From positions 1,228,242 to 1,233,619 of the forward strand of contig CP070733.1 of the NCBI GenBank assembly GCA_020347585.1: a DNA stretch of 5,378 bases. The letters are read 5' to 3'. How positions within the stretch are numbered: position 1 is the first letter of the stretch; each line of letters begins with the position of its first letter. Below the pieces are notes generated by a model. The model was not told the origin of the DNA, did not search any database, and saw only the letters and a list, made by a program, of their open reading frames with translations. Source of the stretch: Pseudomonadota bacterium (GTDB taxonomy: Bacteria; Pseudomonadota; Gammaproteobacteria; CAMYNG01). This document shows, one piece after another, positions 1 to 5,378 of the stretch. A program made the position numbers and the translations under genes.

Positions 1-1218
1 CAGCGCCTGCGCGTGCTGCCATGGGAAGCGCCGGGTCACCGGAACATAACGACCGGTAAGTTGTGACCCTGCTGTGCCGGGCGCAGCGGGCGGCGGTGAT
101 GGCGTTAGCCCGCGTACCATGAAGTCCTGCACATGCGAGCGCATTTCCCGCAGCGCCCGTCCGTTGAATGCGTTGATCACCAGGAAGTAGCCCATTCCAC
201 TGTCGCGATTGTAGGCTAAGTGCGCCAGATAACCGTCGCCGTCGCCACCGTGGCCGTGAAACAAAAAACCGTTGTGCACGAACTGGTAGTTGCCAAGCCC
301 GTAGCCGTAGCTTAGCCCGGCGGTGGCCGCAAGCGTGGTGCGCGGTGTTTCCATACGCGCGATTGCAGCGGCGGGAAGCAAGCGGCGCTTGCCGATGCGG
401 CCGCGGTTGAGCAGTAGTTGCACGAAACCCGCCATTTCGCGCGGCGTCGCATTGATGGCGCCGAAGGGCCGAAAGATCATATGCCAATAGGGAATCACCG
501 TTTCGCCGTCGGTGTCGTAGCCGGTGGCAAGGCGCTGTCGGGTTTGTGCATCGAGAAAAAAACCGGCGTTCGACATGGCCAGGGGTGCGAACAGTTGTGA
601 TTCGACATAGTCCTCAAACCGTTTGCCGCTGACGTGCTCCAGAGCATACGCGGCAAGGCCCGCGCCCGCATTGGAGTAGGAGGAGTGCAAGCCCGGTGCC
701 CAATGTGCGACACGCGCGTCCGGCGACAACTGCAGCGCATCGCGCAGCGTCAGCGGCTTGGGGTCGCTGTGATCGAATTCTGCTCGGGTAAGATCAAGCA
801 GCCCCGCGGTGTGTTCCAACAGATGGGAAAGCTGCACCGGTTGTGTGTTGCGCCACGGATTGGCAAGCGGTGCGTCGGGCGCCAGCGCCAGCAATGCATC
901 GTCGAGCCGCAACAGTCCCTGTTGCTCGGCCATGAGCAGGGCCAGCGCAGTAAAGGTCTTGGTGATCGACCCGATGCGAAACAGCGTATCCGCGGTGGCG
1001 GGTCGTTGCGTGCGCCGATCGGCGATGCCGCGTGCACCTGTCCATAGCACGGCATCGGCGTTGACCAGGGTAAGCGCAAAGGCCGCGACGTTGTGTTCGC
1101 GGCGCACTGCATCGAGTGTCTCTAACAGCCGGGATACGTCAGCCTCCCGCGAAGATTCGGCGGCGGCCGGGCAAGCAGCAACAGCCAGCCAAATCAGCAT
1201 GGCCAGCTTACGGTGCAT
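1..1218 (-). CDS. Exported serine hydrolase of the beta-lactamase / class C-like (AmpC, esterase) superfamily, 3'-truncated by the window edge
   Basis: This is an open frame of 406 codons from ATG at 1218 to the window edge, with no internal stop and no stop seen. The visible motifs are those of penicillin-binding-protein-like serine hydrolases: S-I-T-K (Ser84 nucleophile, Lys87), Y-S-N (181-183), and H-G-H-G-G-D (321-326) in place of the KTG box, as in class C-like esterases and peptidases. The N-terminus (MHRKLAMLIWLAVAACPAAA) is a signal sequence. It could be cut after A-A-A (residue 20), or V-A-A-C (13-16) could serve as a lipobox. After about residue 367 a Pro-rich linker leads into an LTGRY segment (from 387), the likely start of a C-terminal beta domain. 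The start overlaps the end of the upstream peptidase by 11 bp, which suggests translational coupling; no strong Shine-Dalgarno is seen. An alternative start is ATG at 1200. The substrate cannot be told: family members include beta-lactamases, D-aminopeptidases and esterases. Confidence 0.9.
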   Translation of the reverse strand, partial: MHRKLAMLIWLAVAACPAAAESSREADVSRLLETLDAVRREHNVAAFALTLVNADAVLWTGARGIADRRTQRPATADTLFRIGSITKTFTALALLMAEQQGLLRLDDALLALAPDAPLANPWRNTQPVQLSHLLEHTAGLLDLTRAEFDHSDPKPLTLRDALQLSPDARVAHWAPGLHSSYSNAGAGLAAYALEHVSGKRFEDYVESQLFAPLAMSNAGFFLDAQTRQRLATGYDTDGETVIPYWHMIFRPFGAINATPREMAGFVQLLLNRGRIGKRRLLPAAAIARMETPRTTLAATAGLSYGYGLGNYQFVHNGFLFHGHGGDGDGYLAHLAYNRDSGMGYFLVINAFNGRALREMRSHVQDFMVRGLTPSPPPAAPGTAGSQLTGRYVPVTRRFPWQHAQAL

Positions 1219-2647
1219 CGCCCGAGGGGGGTGCCATGATGGCGCGGCGCGTTGCGGCCAGCGGCGCGCGGTTGTCGAAGTGCAGTCGCCTGCCGTGTGC
1301 TTCGATACCCAGCAAGCGGTAGGCCTCGCCCAGATCCGGAAAATGGTTGGAATGTGCGTAGCGTGCATATAGCGTAGTGAACACATCGGTGTCCGACAAG
1401 GTATCGAGTTGCATCATCAGCTCGCGGGTGCCCCAAAGGCGCGTGGTGGGCAGGCAGCAGCGCGCCAGCTTGCCCAGCACGCTGTCCAGCGACTGTGTGC
1501 CGTCACTGCGATAGCGTAGTCCGGTGTCCGCCAGCAGCGCGATAGCCGCGCCGCTCCAATACACTCGCATGAAGCTGCGGTCGCGCATCATGTTCTCAGT
1601 GACCTCCGCGAGGGTGCGGTCTACGGGTGTGCCGCGAATCCCGCGTTGGAAGCCAGCGTGCAGACGGTCCCAGGCGTCTGCGGGGTCAAGCAGCCCGGCG
1701 CGTGCGCGCAGCACGTTCTGGTAGTAGCTAGCCAGGCCTTCCGACAGCCAGGCGCCGTCGCTCGCAATACGCGGATGCAGCAGGTGGCTGAGTTCGTGCA
1801 CCAGTGTCCAGTCGGCGAAGAACTCCGTGAGCGGGCGCGTCTGGTCAATGTACAGATGTACCGCGTCGCCACCGCCACGCATCACTTGCCCCCACGGTAC
1901 CGGTTCGCCGCCTCGCCCGCCCGGGATAACTAGGACCTGCGCGGCCGGCACCGGAAACCGGCCGTGGGCCATCACCAGCGCGTCGGCGCCCTTTCTTACC
2001 CACTCGAGAGTTTCCGCTTTGCGCGCCGGTGGTTTCCCGTCAAGGATGGCGATCTGTGCACTGCCGCCCGGGAAATCCAGCCGCACGGTGTCGAAGCGTC
2101 CAATCGCCACACGCCCGTCCCAGTCGAGGGGGCGCGGGCCCAGGCGAAACACGGTCCGCCCTGGTACCTGGGACAGCACCGTGCCGGGCGCCGAAACTGT
2201 CATACCCGCGGGCAATTGAAAATCGACCTCAATCGGGGTAGGTAGCGTGTGTCCGGGCGGCAGCCACAACAGCAGGTGATGTGAAAGCACCACGCTCTTG
2301 CCGGTGCGAAGAAACGGCCCCCACCGCCCGCCTGACGGGTAAGGGGGCAACGCCACCGCGTATTCGATGCAGTTCCCTTTGCCGGTGCGCCGGATGTATA
2401 GGCGCTCGCCGCGCAACTCAAGTGCCTCGCCCCTGTCGGGCAAACGCAGGTAGCGGGCGGTGCCGCGCTTGCGCGAGGTCACTGCGCGGGGAGCAGGGCC
2501 GGCGAAGCAGGCGCGGATGTCGAAACGTTGCAGGCCAGCGTCCACATGCACCGTGTAGCGATGTGCGGCAAGTGACTCGCCGCCTGCGGCATTGACCCAC
2601 AGCGCGAGGTGTACCGCGAACGCAAGTAATAGCGAAAACCGGACCAT
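1208..2647 (-). CDS. Exported gluzincin-type metallopeptidase-like protein (M61 / peptidase MA-like)
   Basis: This is a 479-residue protein from ATG at 2647. I prefer this to the in-frame GTG at 2674 because the ATG opens directly on a Sec signal peptide (MVRFSLLLAFAVHLALWVNA, likely cut after V-N-A, residue 20), and GGAAAG lies 8 nt upstream. About 230 residues of beta-rich sequence follow. The catalytic part has H-E-L-S-H (284-288), the zinc-binding HExxH signature, then W-L-S-E-G (300-304), where Glu303 is the probable third ligand. A Y-W-S-G segment followed by ALLADTGLR (from residue 363) resembles the conserved Tyr-xx-Gly helix of M61 glycyl aminopeptidases. An RGGG stretch (257-260) precedes the active site. 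HExxH-x14-E is shorter than the x18 spacing of classical M1/M61 enzymes and closer to peptidase MA-like families. It is probably a zinc peptidase of the periplasm or cell surface; its substrate is unknown. It lies 98 bp downstream of the lipase gene and overlaps the serine hydrolase gene. Confidence 0.88.
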   Translation of the reverse strand: MVRFSLLLAFAVHLALWVNAAGGESLAAHRYTVHVDAGLQRFDIRACFAGPAPRAVTSRKRGTARYLRLPDRGEALELRGERLYIRRTGKGNCIEYAVALPPYPSGGRWGPFLRTGKSVVLSHHLLLWLPPGHTLPTPIEVDFQLPAGMTVSAPGTVLSQVPGRTVFRLGPRPLDWDGRVAIGRFDTVRLDFPGGSAQIAILDGKPPARKAETLEWVRKGADALVMAHGRFPVPAAQVLVIPGGRGGEPVPWGQVMRGGGDAVHLYIDQTRPLTEFFADWTLVHELSHLLHPRIASDGAWLSEGLASYYQNVLRARAGLLDPADAWDRLHAGFQRGIRGTPVDRTLAEVTENMMRDRSFMRVYWSGAAIALLADTGLRYRSDGTQSLDSVLGKLARCCLPTTRLWGTRELMMQLDTLSDTDVFTTLYARYAHSNHFPDLGEAYRLLGIEAHGRRLHFDNRAPLAATRRAIMAPPSGDAP

Positions 2648-2745
2648 ATTTGCGGCTTTCCAGGGCTGCCCCACTCAAGGGAGAGACCATGTGCGCACTC
2701 AACAGTTTCGCCGTTCGCGCGATGCGCGCACGCCGAAGGGTTGCA
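2648..2745. other. Intergenic gap between the lipase and peptidase genes
   Basis: This 98-bp gap lies within the minus-strand gene run. It contains a 7-bp direct repeat (CACTCAA on the plus strand at 2672-2678 and 2696-2702) and a small GC hairpin (CGCGC at 2716-2720, GCGCG at 2724-2728) without a following T-run on either strand, so it is not a convincing intrinsic terminator. I see no good sigma70 promoter on the minus strand. The peptidase gene may therefore be read through from the lipase promoter, but an internal promoter cannot be excluded. Confidence 0.5.
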
Positions 2746-3636
2746 CTACAGCGGGGACGGCGCCGGGTACTTGTCGAGATGTGCGGCGCGCTGATCGAAG
2801 GGTATGCGGACAGGTTCTTTGCCCTTTTGGCGAATCAGCGCGAGGTACTCGTCCATGGTGTGGGACGCCAGGTTCTGCTCGGAAGGGGGCTTCTCCAGCG
2901 CAGTTAGCCCGCGTAGCATGCTGTCGAGCCCTTGCAGCACTGAATAGGTGCGGCCGGGGAACAGGATGACCTCCTTGCCAAGGTGCCAGTAGATCGCCAC
3001 GTTGAGGTTGGCTATATCACTGGGATCAAAGGGCGGCACCAGCGGCACCATGTCGTCGGGTGTTACCACGCGGGTGAGGTTGAGTTTGCCGAAATGCTCC
3101 GCCGCGGGGCGGGTGGACACCTTGGGCTGGCCGAAGGTCACTATCTCTCCGACGGTGTAACCGTCATGTTGCAGATACATCGCCAGTACCAGCGCCACAG
3201 CGCCGCCCAAGCTATGGCCCGTGGTGTTAATCGTGAAGTCGCGACGGAACTTCGTGCGGATTTGATCGTATACATTCTGCGCCGCGACGGAGAATCCTTG
3301 GTGGACATCGGTATCGGCGTAGGTGTCCCGGCGCAGCTTGAAATCAAGGTCGGTGACGGCGTTTTGCGCATTCGCGGTGCCGCGTACAGCGATGATCTGG
3401 TGGCGGCGCGCCTCATTGGTGGCGAGAAAATAGCCCACACCGGTCTGCGCGTCGGTACCCATGTGCTCCACCTGGTAGCCGGTTGCACGGGCGATGCCGT
3501 CAATCTGAGCGGGGCCGCCGTAGGCGGCGTTGGCGTAGCGGCCGTAGTTGTACAGCGTGCCGAAGTTGGTCTCCGCTGCTGCTGCGCCGGCTGTCAGCAG
3601 CAAGGTGACTGCGATGTAGAGTCGCGCAATCTGCAT
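2746..3636 (-). CDS. Secreted class 3 lipase (alpha/beta-hydrolase)
   Basis: This is a 296-residue exported lipase-like protein. A signal peptide spans about residues 1-21 (MQIARLYIAVTLLLTAGAAA, cut near A-A-A-E). The class 3 lipase pattern is complete. An oxyanion-loop segment I-A-V-R-G-T lies at 82-87. The nucleophile elbow G-H-S-L-G-G is at 140-145, with Ser142. The acid is Asp195 in the D-D-M-V-P segment, which matches the D-x-V-P of fungal-type lipases. The likely catalytic His259 lies in S-H-T-M-D-E-Y (His218 is the alternative). These fungal-lipase-like enzymes hydrolyse acylglycerol or other carboxylic esters; the actual substrate is not visible. The start at 3636 is well supported by a strong Shine-Dalgarno (AGGGAGGG) 8 nt upstream. 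It is the first gene of the minus-strand run and diverges from the spermidine-synthase-like gene. Its length is usual for a compact bacterial class 3 lipase with no extra domain. Confidence 0.93.
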   Translation of the reverse strand: MQIARLYIAVTLLLTAGAAAAETNFGTLYNYGRYANAAYGGPAQIDGIARATGYQVEHMGTDAQTGVGYFLATNEARRHQIIAVRGTANAQNAVTDLDFKLRRDTYADTDVHQGFSVAAQNVYDQIRTKFRRDFTINTTGHSLGGAVALVLAMYLQHDGYTVGEIVTFGQPKVSTRPAAEHFGKLNLTRVVTPDDMVPLVPPFDPSDIANLNVAIYWHLGKEVILFPGRTYSVLQGLDSMLRGLTALEKPPSEQNLASHTMDEYLALIRQKGKEPVRIPFDQRAAHLDKYPAPSPL

Positions 3637-3644
3637 GTCAGGTG

Positions 3645-3652
3645 CCCTCCCT
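3645..3652 (-). promoter_or_regulatory. Shine-Dalgarno of the lipase gene
   Basis: The minus strand reads AGGGAGGG, close to the anti-Shine-Dalgarno complement, ending 8 nt before the ATG at 3636. It is the strongest ribosome binding site in the window and fixes the lipase start. Confidence 0.8.
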
Positions 3653-3665
3653 GGTGGACAGCCGA

Positions 3666-3694
3666 ATACTGGAGAAAATTCCGACGCGTTTCAA
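3666..3694 (-). promoter_or_regulatory. Candidate sigma70 promoter for the lipase-peptidase-hydrolase run
   Basis: On the minus strand, TTGAAA (plus-strand 3689-3694; 5 of 6 matches to TTGACA) is followed after 17 bp by CAGTAT (3666-3671; 3 of 6 matches to TATAAT). Transcription would start near 3659 and give a leader of about 22 nt that contains the strong Shine-Dalgarno. The -10 is weak, and the -35 overlaps the first listed start codon of the divergent gene. This is inference from consensus only. Confidence 0.35.
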
Positions 3695-4530
3695 TGGGCT
3701 GTGTCACGCTCCTGGCGTACACCGCGGCCGCCTTGCACGCCACCTCTGCCCCACCTATGCTGGGGCGCTCGCGCATGGCAATTCTCTGGCAACGCAGCAT
3801 CAACGGCCGGCAATACGAGGTCAGATCCGCCGGCAACACCCGGCGCCTCTATACCGACGGCGTGTTTCACAGCCAGTTTAATCCGCGCAATCCCCTGTGC
3901 GGTGGTGTCTGGGACCTGTTGCTGCTGCCGGCACTGTTTTCTTCCTCCGGCGCCATACAGCGGGTGCTGGTGCTCGGCGTGGGCGGCGGAGCCGTGATTC
4001 ATCAATTGGCGCGCCATGTGACGCCGCGTGAGATCGTTGGCATCGAACTTAATCCCGTGCATCTCACTATCGCGCGGCGTTTTTTCGGACTCGCACGGCG
4101 TAACGTTGCCTTGGTCCAAGCGGATGCGCGGCGCTGGTTGCGTGACTATGACGGTCCGCCCTTTGATCTCATCATCGATGATCTGTACGGCGAGCAGGAT
4201 GGCGAACCGCTGCGTGCAGTTGCGGCAAATGCGCCGTGGTTCACGCTGCTGCACCGTCGCCTGTCGGCACACGGCACGTTGGTATTCAATTTCGTTTCCC
4301 GCGACGCGTTGCGCCGTTGCGGATACTTTGTTGATCGGCGTGTTTCGCGCCGCTTTCGCTCGGCCTGGCAGTTCACCACACCACTACACGAGAATCGCGT
4401 TGCCGCGTTCCTGCGTGGTGAATCGTATGCCCGCGTACTTCGCAACAACTTGAAGGCTGCGCCCGGACTCGGCAACGCCCTGGCAACCGGCAGGCTGCGC
4501 TATTGCGCGCGCGCCATGCGACCGGTTTGA
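3694..4530 (+). CDS. Spermidine-synthase-fold SAM-binding protein, probably not a true aminopropyltransferase
   Basis: This is 278 residues from ATG 3694. The Rossmann methyltransferase/polyamine-synthase core is clear: motif I V-L-V-L-G-V-G-G-G-A (91-100), the acidic strand end G-I-E-L-N-P (116-121, Glu118 expected to bind the ribose), A-D-A-R-R-W (143-148), and F-D-L-I-I-D-D-L-Y-G-E (157-167). Before the core is a beta-rich N-terminal part (YEVRSAG, RLYTDGVFHSQFNP), as in spermidine synthase homologues. In true SpeE the motifs read GGGDG and DSTDP. Here the first Asp is Ala100 and the catalytic Asp falls on Gly166, so a methyltransferase or other SAM-using role is more likely than spermidine synthesis. 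The start is uncertain: ATG 3694 has only GGAGAA 17 nt upstream, which is too far, while ATG 3775 (251 residues, GGGG 9 nt upstream) opens nearer the conserved part. It is divergent from the lipase and convergent with the next gene. No signal peptide or membrane segment is convincing, so it is probably cytosolic. Confidence 0.85.
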   Translation: MGCVTLLAYTAAALHATSAPPMLGRSRMAILWQRSINGRQYEVRSAGNTRRLYTDGVFHSQFNPRNPLCGGVWDLLLLPALFSSSGAIQRVLVLGVGGGAVIHQLARHVTPREIVGIELNPVHLTIARRFFGLARRNVALVQADARRWLRDYDGPPFDLIIDDLYGEQDGEPLRAVAANAPWFTLLHRRLSAHGTLVFNFVSRDALRRCGYFVDRRVSRRFRSAWQFTTPLHENRVAAFLRGESYARVLRNNLKAAPGLGNALATGRLRYCARAMRPV

Positions 4531-4549
4531 ACTGTGTTGCTGAAAGGCA

Positions 4550-5071
4550 CTACTGGCGTGGTGTTTGCCCGCCGGCGCGTTGCAGACGGATTTCGACGTG
4601 TGGTTCGTTGCGCAGCAACACCGCAATGCGCGTCGCAATTTTGCCCGGTGTGATCTGTACGCTGAGGTAGTCGCGACGGTCCGTATTGAAGATCAGCGTG
4701 TTGCCGCGCAAGTGCACGGCGCGCAGGAACACCGGTTCGGTGTTGCCGCCAAAAGTGGTCAAAAATCGCAGCTCAATGTAATCGCCACGCGGATGAAAAT
4801 GCCAGTGGTGCAGTGCGGCGCCGGGGTTGGCAGTGCCGCCGATGCCGTCGGTGTTGATGGGGGCGAAGCTGATGTCATAGGGTAGGGGTCCGCGCGGTGT
4901 CACCACGGCTTGCCCCTGCCAGGGACCGCGCAGGGCCGTGAGGAATGTGCGAATATCCTGCGGACCCAGCGCCCGCTTGGGCTCGCCAGCCGCCAGCGGC
5001 ATACCAGTGCCGAGCAGGACCAGTGCGGCCAGCCCCACGTGAGCCATGTTGTCTAACGCCTTTTTGACCAT
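4550..5071 (-). CDS. Small exported protein of unknown function, possibly beta-barrel
   Basis: This is a 173-residue protein I do not recognise. The N-terminus has a Lys-rich start, a hydrophobic stretch (residues 9-28) and a likely signal-peptidase site near P-L-A-A-G (25-29), so export to the periplasm is probable. The mature part of about 145 residues is rich in alternating polar and hydrophobic stretches typical of beta-strands, with W-Q-G (51-53) near its start and paired Gly-Asn turns (FGGN, LRGN), suggesting a small beta-barrel or lipocalin-like fold; this is inference. A striking H-H-W-H-F-H cluster lies at 88-93. There are no cysteines. The start at 5071 is supported by GGAGGGG ending 10 nt upstream; ATG at 5047 is an alternative that would still keep the signal. 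The stop lies 19 bp from the end of the convergent spermidine-synthase-like gene, with no terminator visible between them. No neighbour indicates its role. Confidence 0.8.
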   Translation of the reverse strand: MVKKALDNMAHVGLAALVLLGTGMPLAAGEPKRALGPQDIRTFLTALRGPWQGQAVVTPRGPLPYDISFAPINTDGIGGTANPGAALHHWHFHPRGDYIELRFLTTFGGNTEPVFLRAVHLRGNTLIFNTDRRDYLSVQITPGKIATRIAVLLRNEPHVEIRLQRAGGQTPRQ

Positions 5072-5228
5072 TGCTAAATGGCCCCTCCGCCAATGAGGTC
5101 AACGCCAATAAGACAAGCGGGTGCGGAGCGCGGTTCGGCACGGCCTTTTTTGTCACCGCCCGTTGTGGAAAAATACGCAGGCTTGGGCCTCCCGGCCCCC
5201 ACTCCATGCAGAGGTTACCGCATCCCCC
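5072..5228. other. Divergent intergenic region between the small exported protein and the aminotransferase
   Basis: This 157-bp region should carry promoters for both flanking genes. It holds the Shine-Dalgarno of the minus-strand gene (minus-strand GGAGGGG at 5082-5088), a 7-bp direct repeat CGCCAAT at 5088-5094 and 5103-5109 (15-bp period), a six-T run at 5146-5151, and a short GC stem (GGGCC 5185-5189 with GGCCC 5194-5198, loop TCCC) in the presumed leader of the aminotransferase mRNA. I recognise no known riboswitch or operator. Confidence 0.5.
5150..5177 (+). promoter_or_regulatory. Candidate sigma70 promoter for the aminotransferase gene
   Basis: TTGTCA (5150-5155; 5 of 6 matches to the -35 consensus) lies 16 bp upstream of AATACG (5172-5177; 3 of 6 matches to the -10). 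The local sequence is AT-rich relative to the rest of the window. The start codon at 5229 would follow a leader of roughly 45 nt. The -10 is poor, so this is only a candidate. Confidence 0.3.
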
Positions 5229-5378
5229 ATGAGCATCCGCGACCAGATCGAGCAGCGCTACGGCGAGAAATTCGAGCTTCATGAGCGCTATCTCAACGGC
5301 CAGATGGTGCGCGTGCTCAAGACCATTGGCTATGACCGCCACTACGTGCGCGCCGAGGGGCCCTATCTGTTCGATGAC
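5229..5378 (+). CDS. Class III PLP-dependent aminotransferase, N-terminal fragment (cut by the window edge)
   Basis: Fifty codons are visible from ATG 5229 and the frame is open at the edge. The segment N-G-Q-M-V-R-V-L-K-T-I-G-Y-D-R (23-37), followed by Y-V-R-A-E-G-P-Y-L-F-D-D (39-50), matches the N-terminus of class III (ornithine/acetylornithine-type, often named aspartate aminotransferase family) enzymes. There the G-x-Y-L-x-D strand leads into the conserved region that builds the active site. The PLP lysine and all catalytic motifs lie beyond the window, so activity and substrate cannot be judged. Family members transfer amino groups from omega- or alpha-amino donors to keto acids in the cytosol. 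The nearest purine-rich stretch (AGAGG, 5210-5214) is 14 nt from the ATG, a long spacing, but no better in-frame start is seen. Identification is from memory of family sequence, not a search. Confidence 0.7.
   Translation, partial: MSIRDQIEQRYGEKFELHERYLNGQMVRVLKTIGYDRHYVRAEGPYLFDD

Noticed and set aside
634..1372. Plus-strand open frames of 137 and 187 codons opposite the serine hydrolase and peptidase genes
   Set aside because: They lie antisense to frames with clear catalytic motifs, have low-complexity Arg/Ala/Ser/Gln-rich translations, and show no domain.
2648..2674. GTG start at 2674 for the peptidase, nine codons upstream
   Set aside because: There is no Shine-Dalgarno before it, and it would put nine unlike residues (with a Trp and a Lys) ahead of a well-formed signal peptide that starts at ATG 2647.
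2716..2728. GC hairpin between the lipase and peptidase as a terminator
   Set aside because: The stem is only 5 bp with a 3-nt loop and no T-run follows on either strand.
2983..3693. Long plus-strand open frame upstream of and in frame with the spermidine-synthase-like gene, opposite the lipase
   Set aside because: It is antisense to a lipase with a complete catalytic set and strong ribosome binding site, and its translation shows no recognisable domain. Open antisense frames of this length are common in GC-rich DNA. An N-terminal extension of the plus-strand gene is therefore not accepted.
5125..5151. GC-rich stretch followed by six Ts as an intrinsic terminator
   Set aside because: I find no inverted repeat pairing the GC-rich stretch before the T-run, and no plus-strand gene ends nearby.
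5185..5198. GGGCC/GGCCC stem in the aminotransferase leader as a riboswitch or attenuator
   Set aside because: A single 5-bp stem with no leader peptide, no alternative structure and no known riboswitch core is too little to call.

Overview
The window is GC-rich, densely coding DNA of bacterial type. Gene style (a GC-rich proteobacterial look, many exported enzymes with Sec signals, and an aminotransferase start resembling proteobacterial homologues) suggests a proteobacterium, most likely a gammaproteobacterium. That assignment rests on family resemblance only and is tentative. I see no rRNA, tRNA, CRISPR array, insertion sequence or phage gene.

Layout. Reading leftward from about 3636 to the left edge is a minus-strand run of three genes for exported hydrolases: a class 3 (alpha/beta-hydrolase) lipase (3636-2746), a gluzincin-type metallopeptidase-like protein (2647-1208), and a beta-lactamase-superfamily serine hydrolase (1218 to the edge at 1, no stop in the window). 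The last two overlap by 11 bp. The first two are 98 bp apart, with no clear promoter or terminator in the gap. They look like one transcription unit, and a sigma70-like promoter candidate sits just upstream of the lipase.

Diverging from the lipase on the plus strand is a spermidine-synthase-fold, SAM-binding-type protein (3694-4530; the start is uncertain and 3775 is an alternative). It lacks the two aspartates that mark true aminopropyltransferases. It converges, with only 19 bp between stops, on a minus-strand gene for a small exported protein of unknown function (5071-4550). A 157-bp divergent intergenic region then leads to the first 50 codons of a plus-strand class III PLP-dependent aminotransferase that runs off the right edge.

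Functional reading. The left half is an exported-hydrolase set acting on ester, peptide and beta-lactam-like or ester bonds, presumably in the periplasm or outside the cell. Nothing in the sequence shows that the three enzymes act on one substrate. The right half holds genes with no evident link to each other. I found no convincing undescribed system. The best leads are the probably misnamed spermidine-synthase homologue, the unusual zinc-ligand spacing in the peptidase, and the histidine-rich small exported protein.
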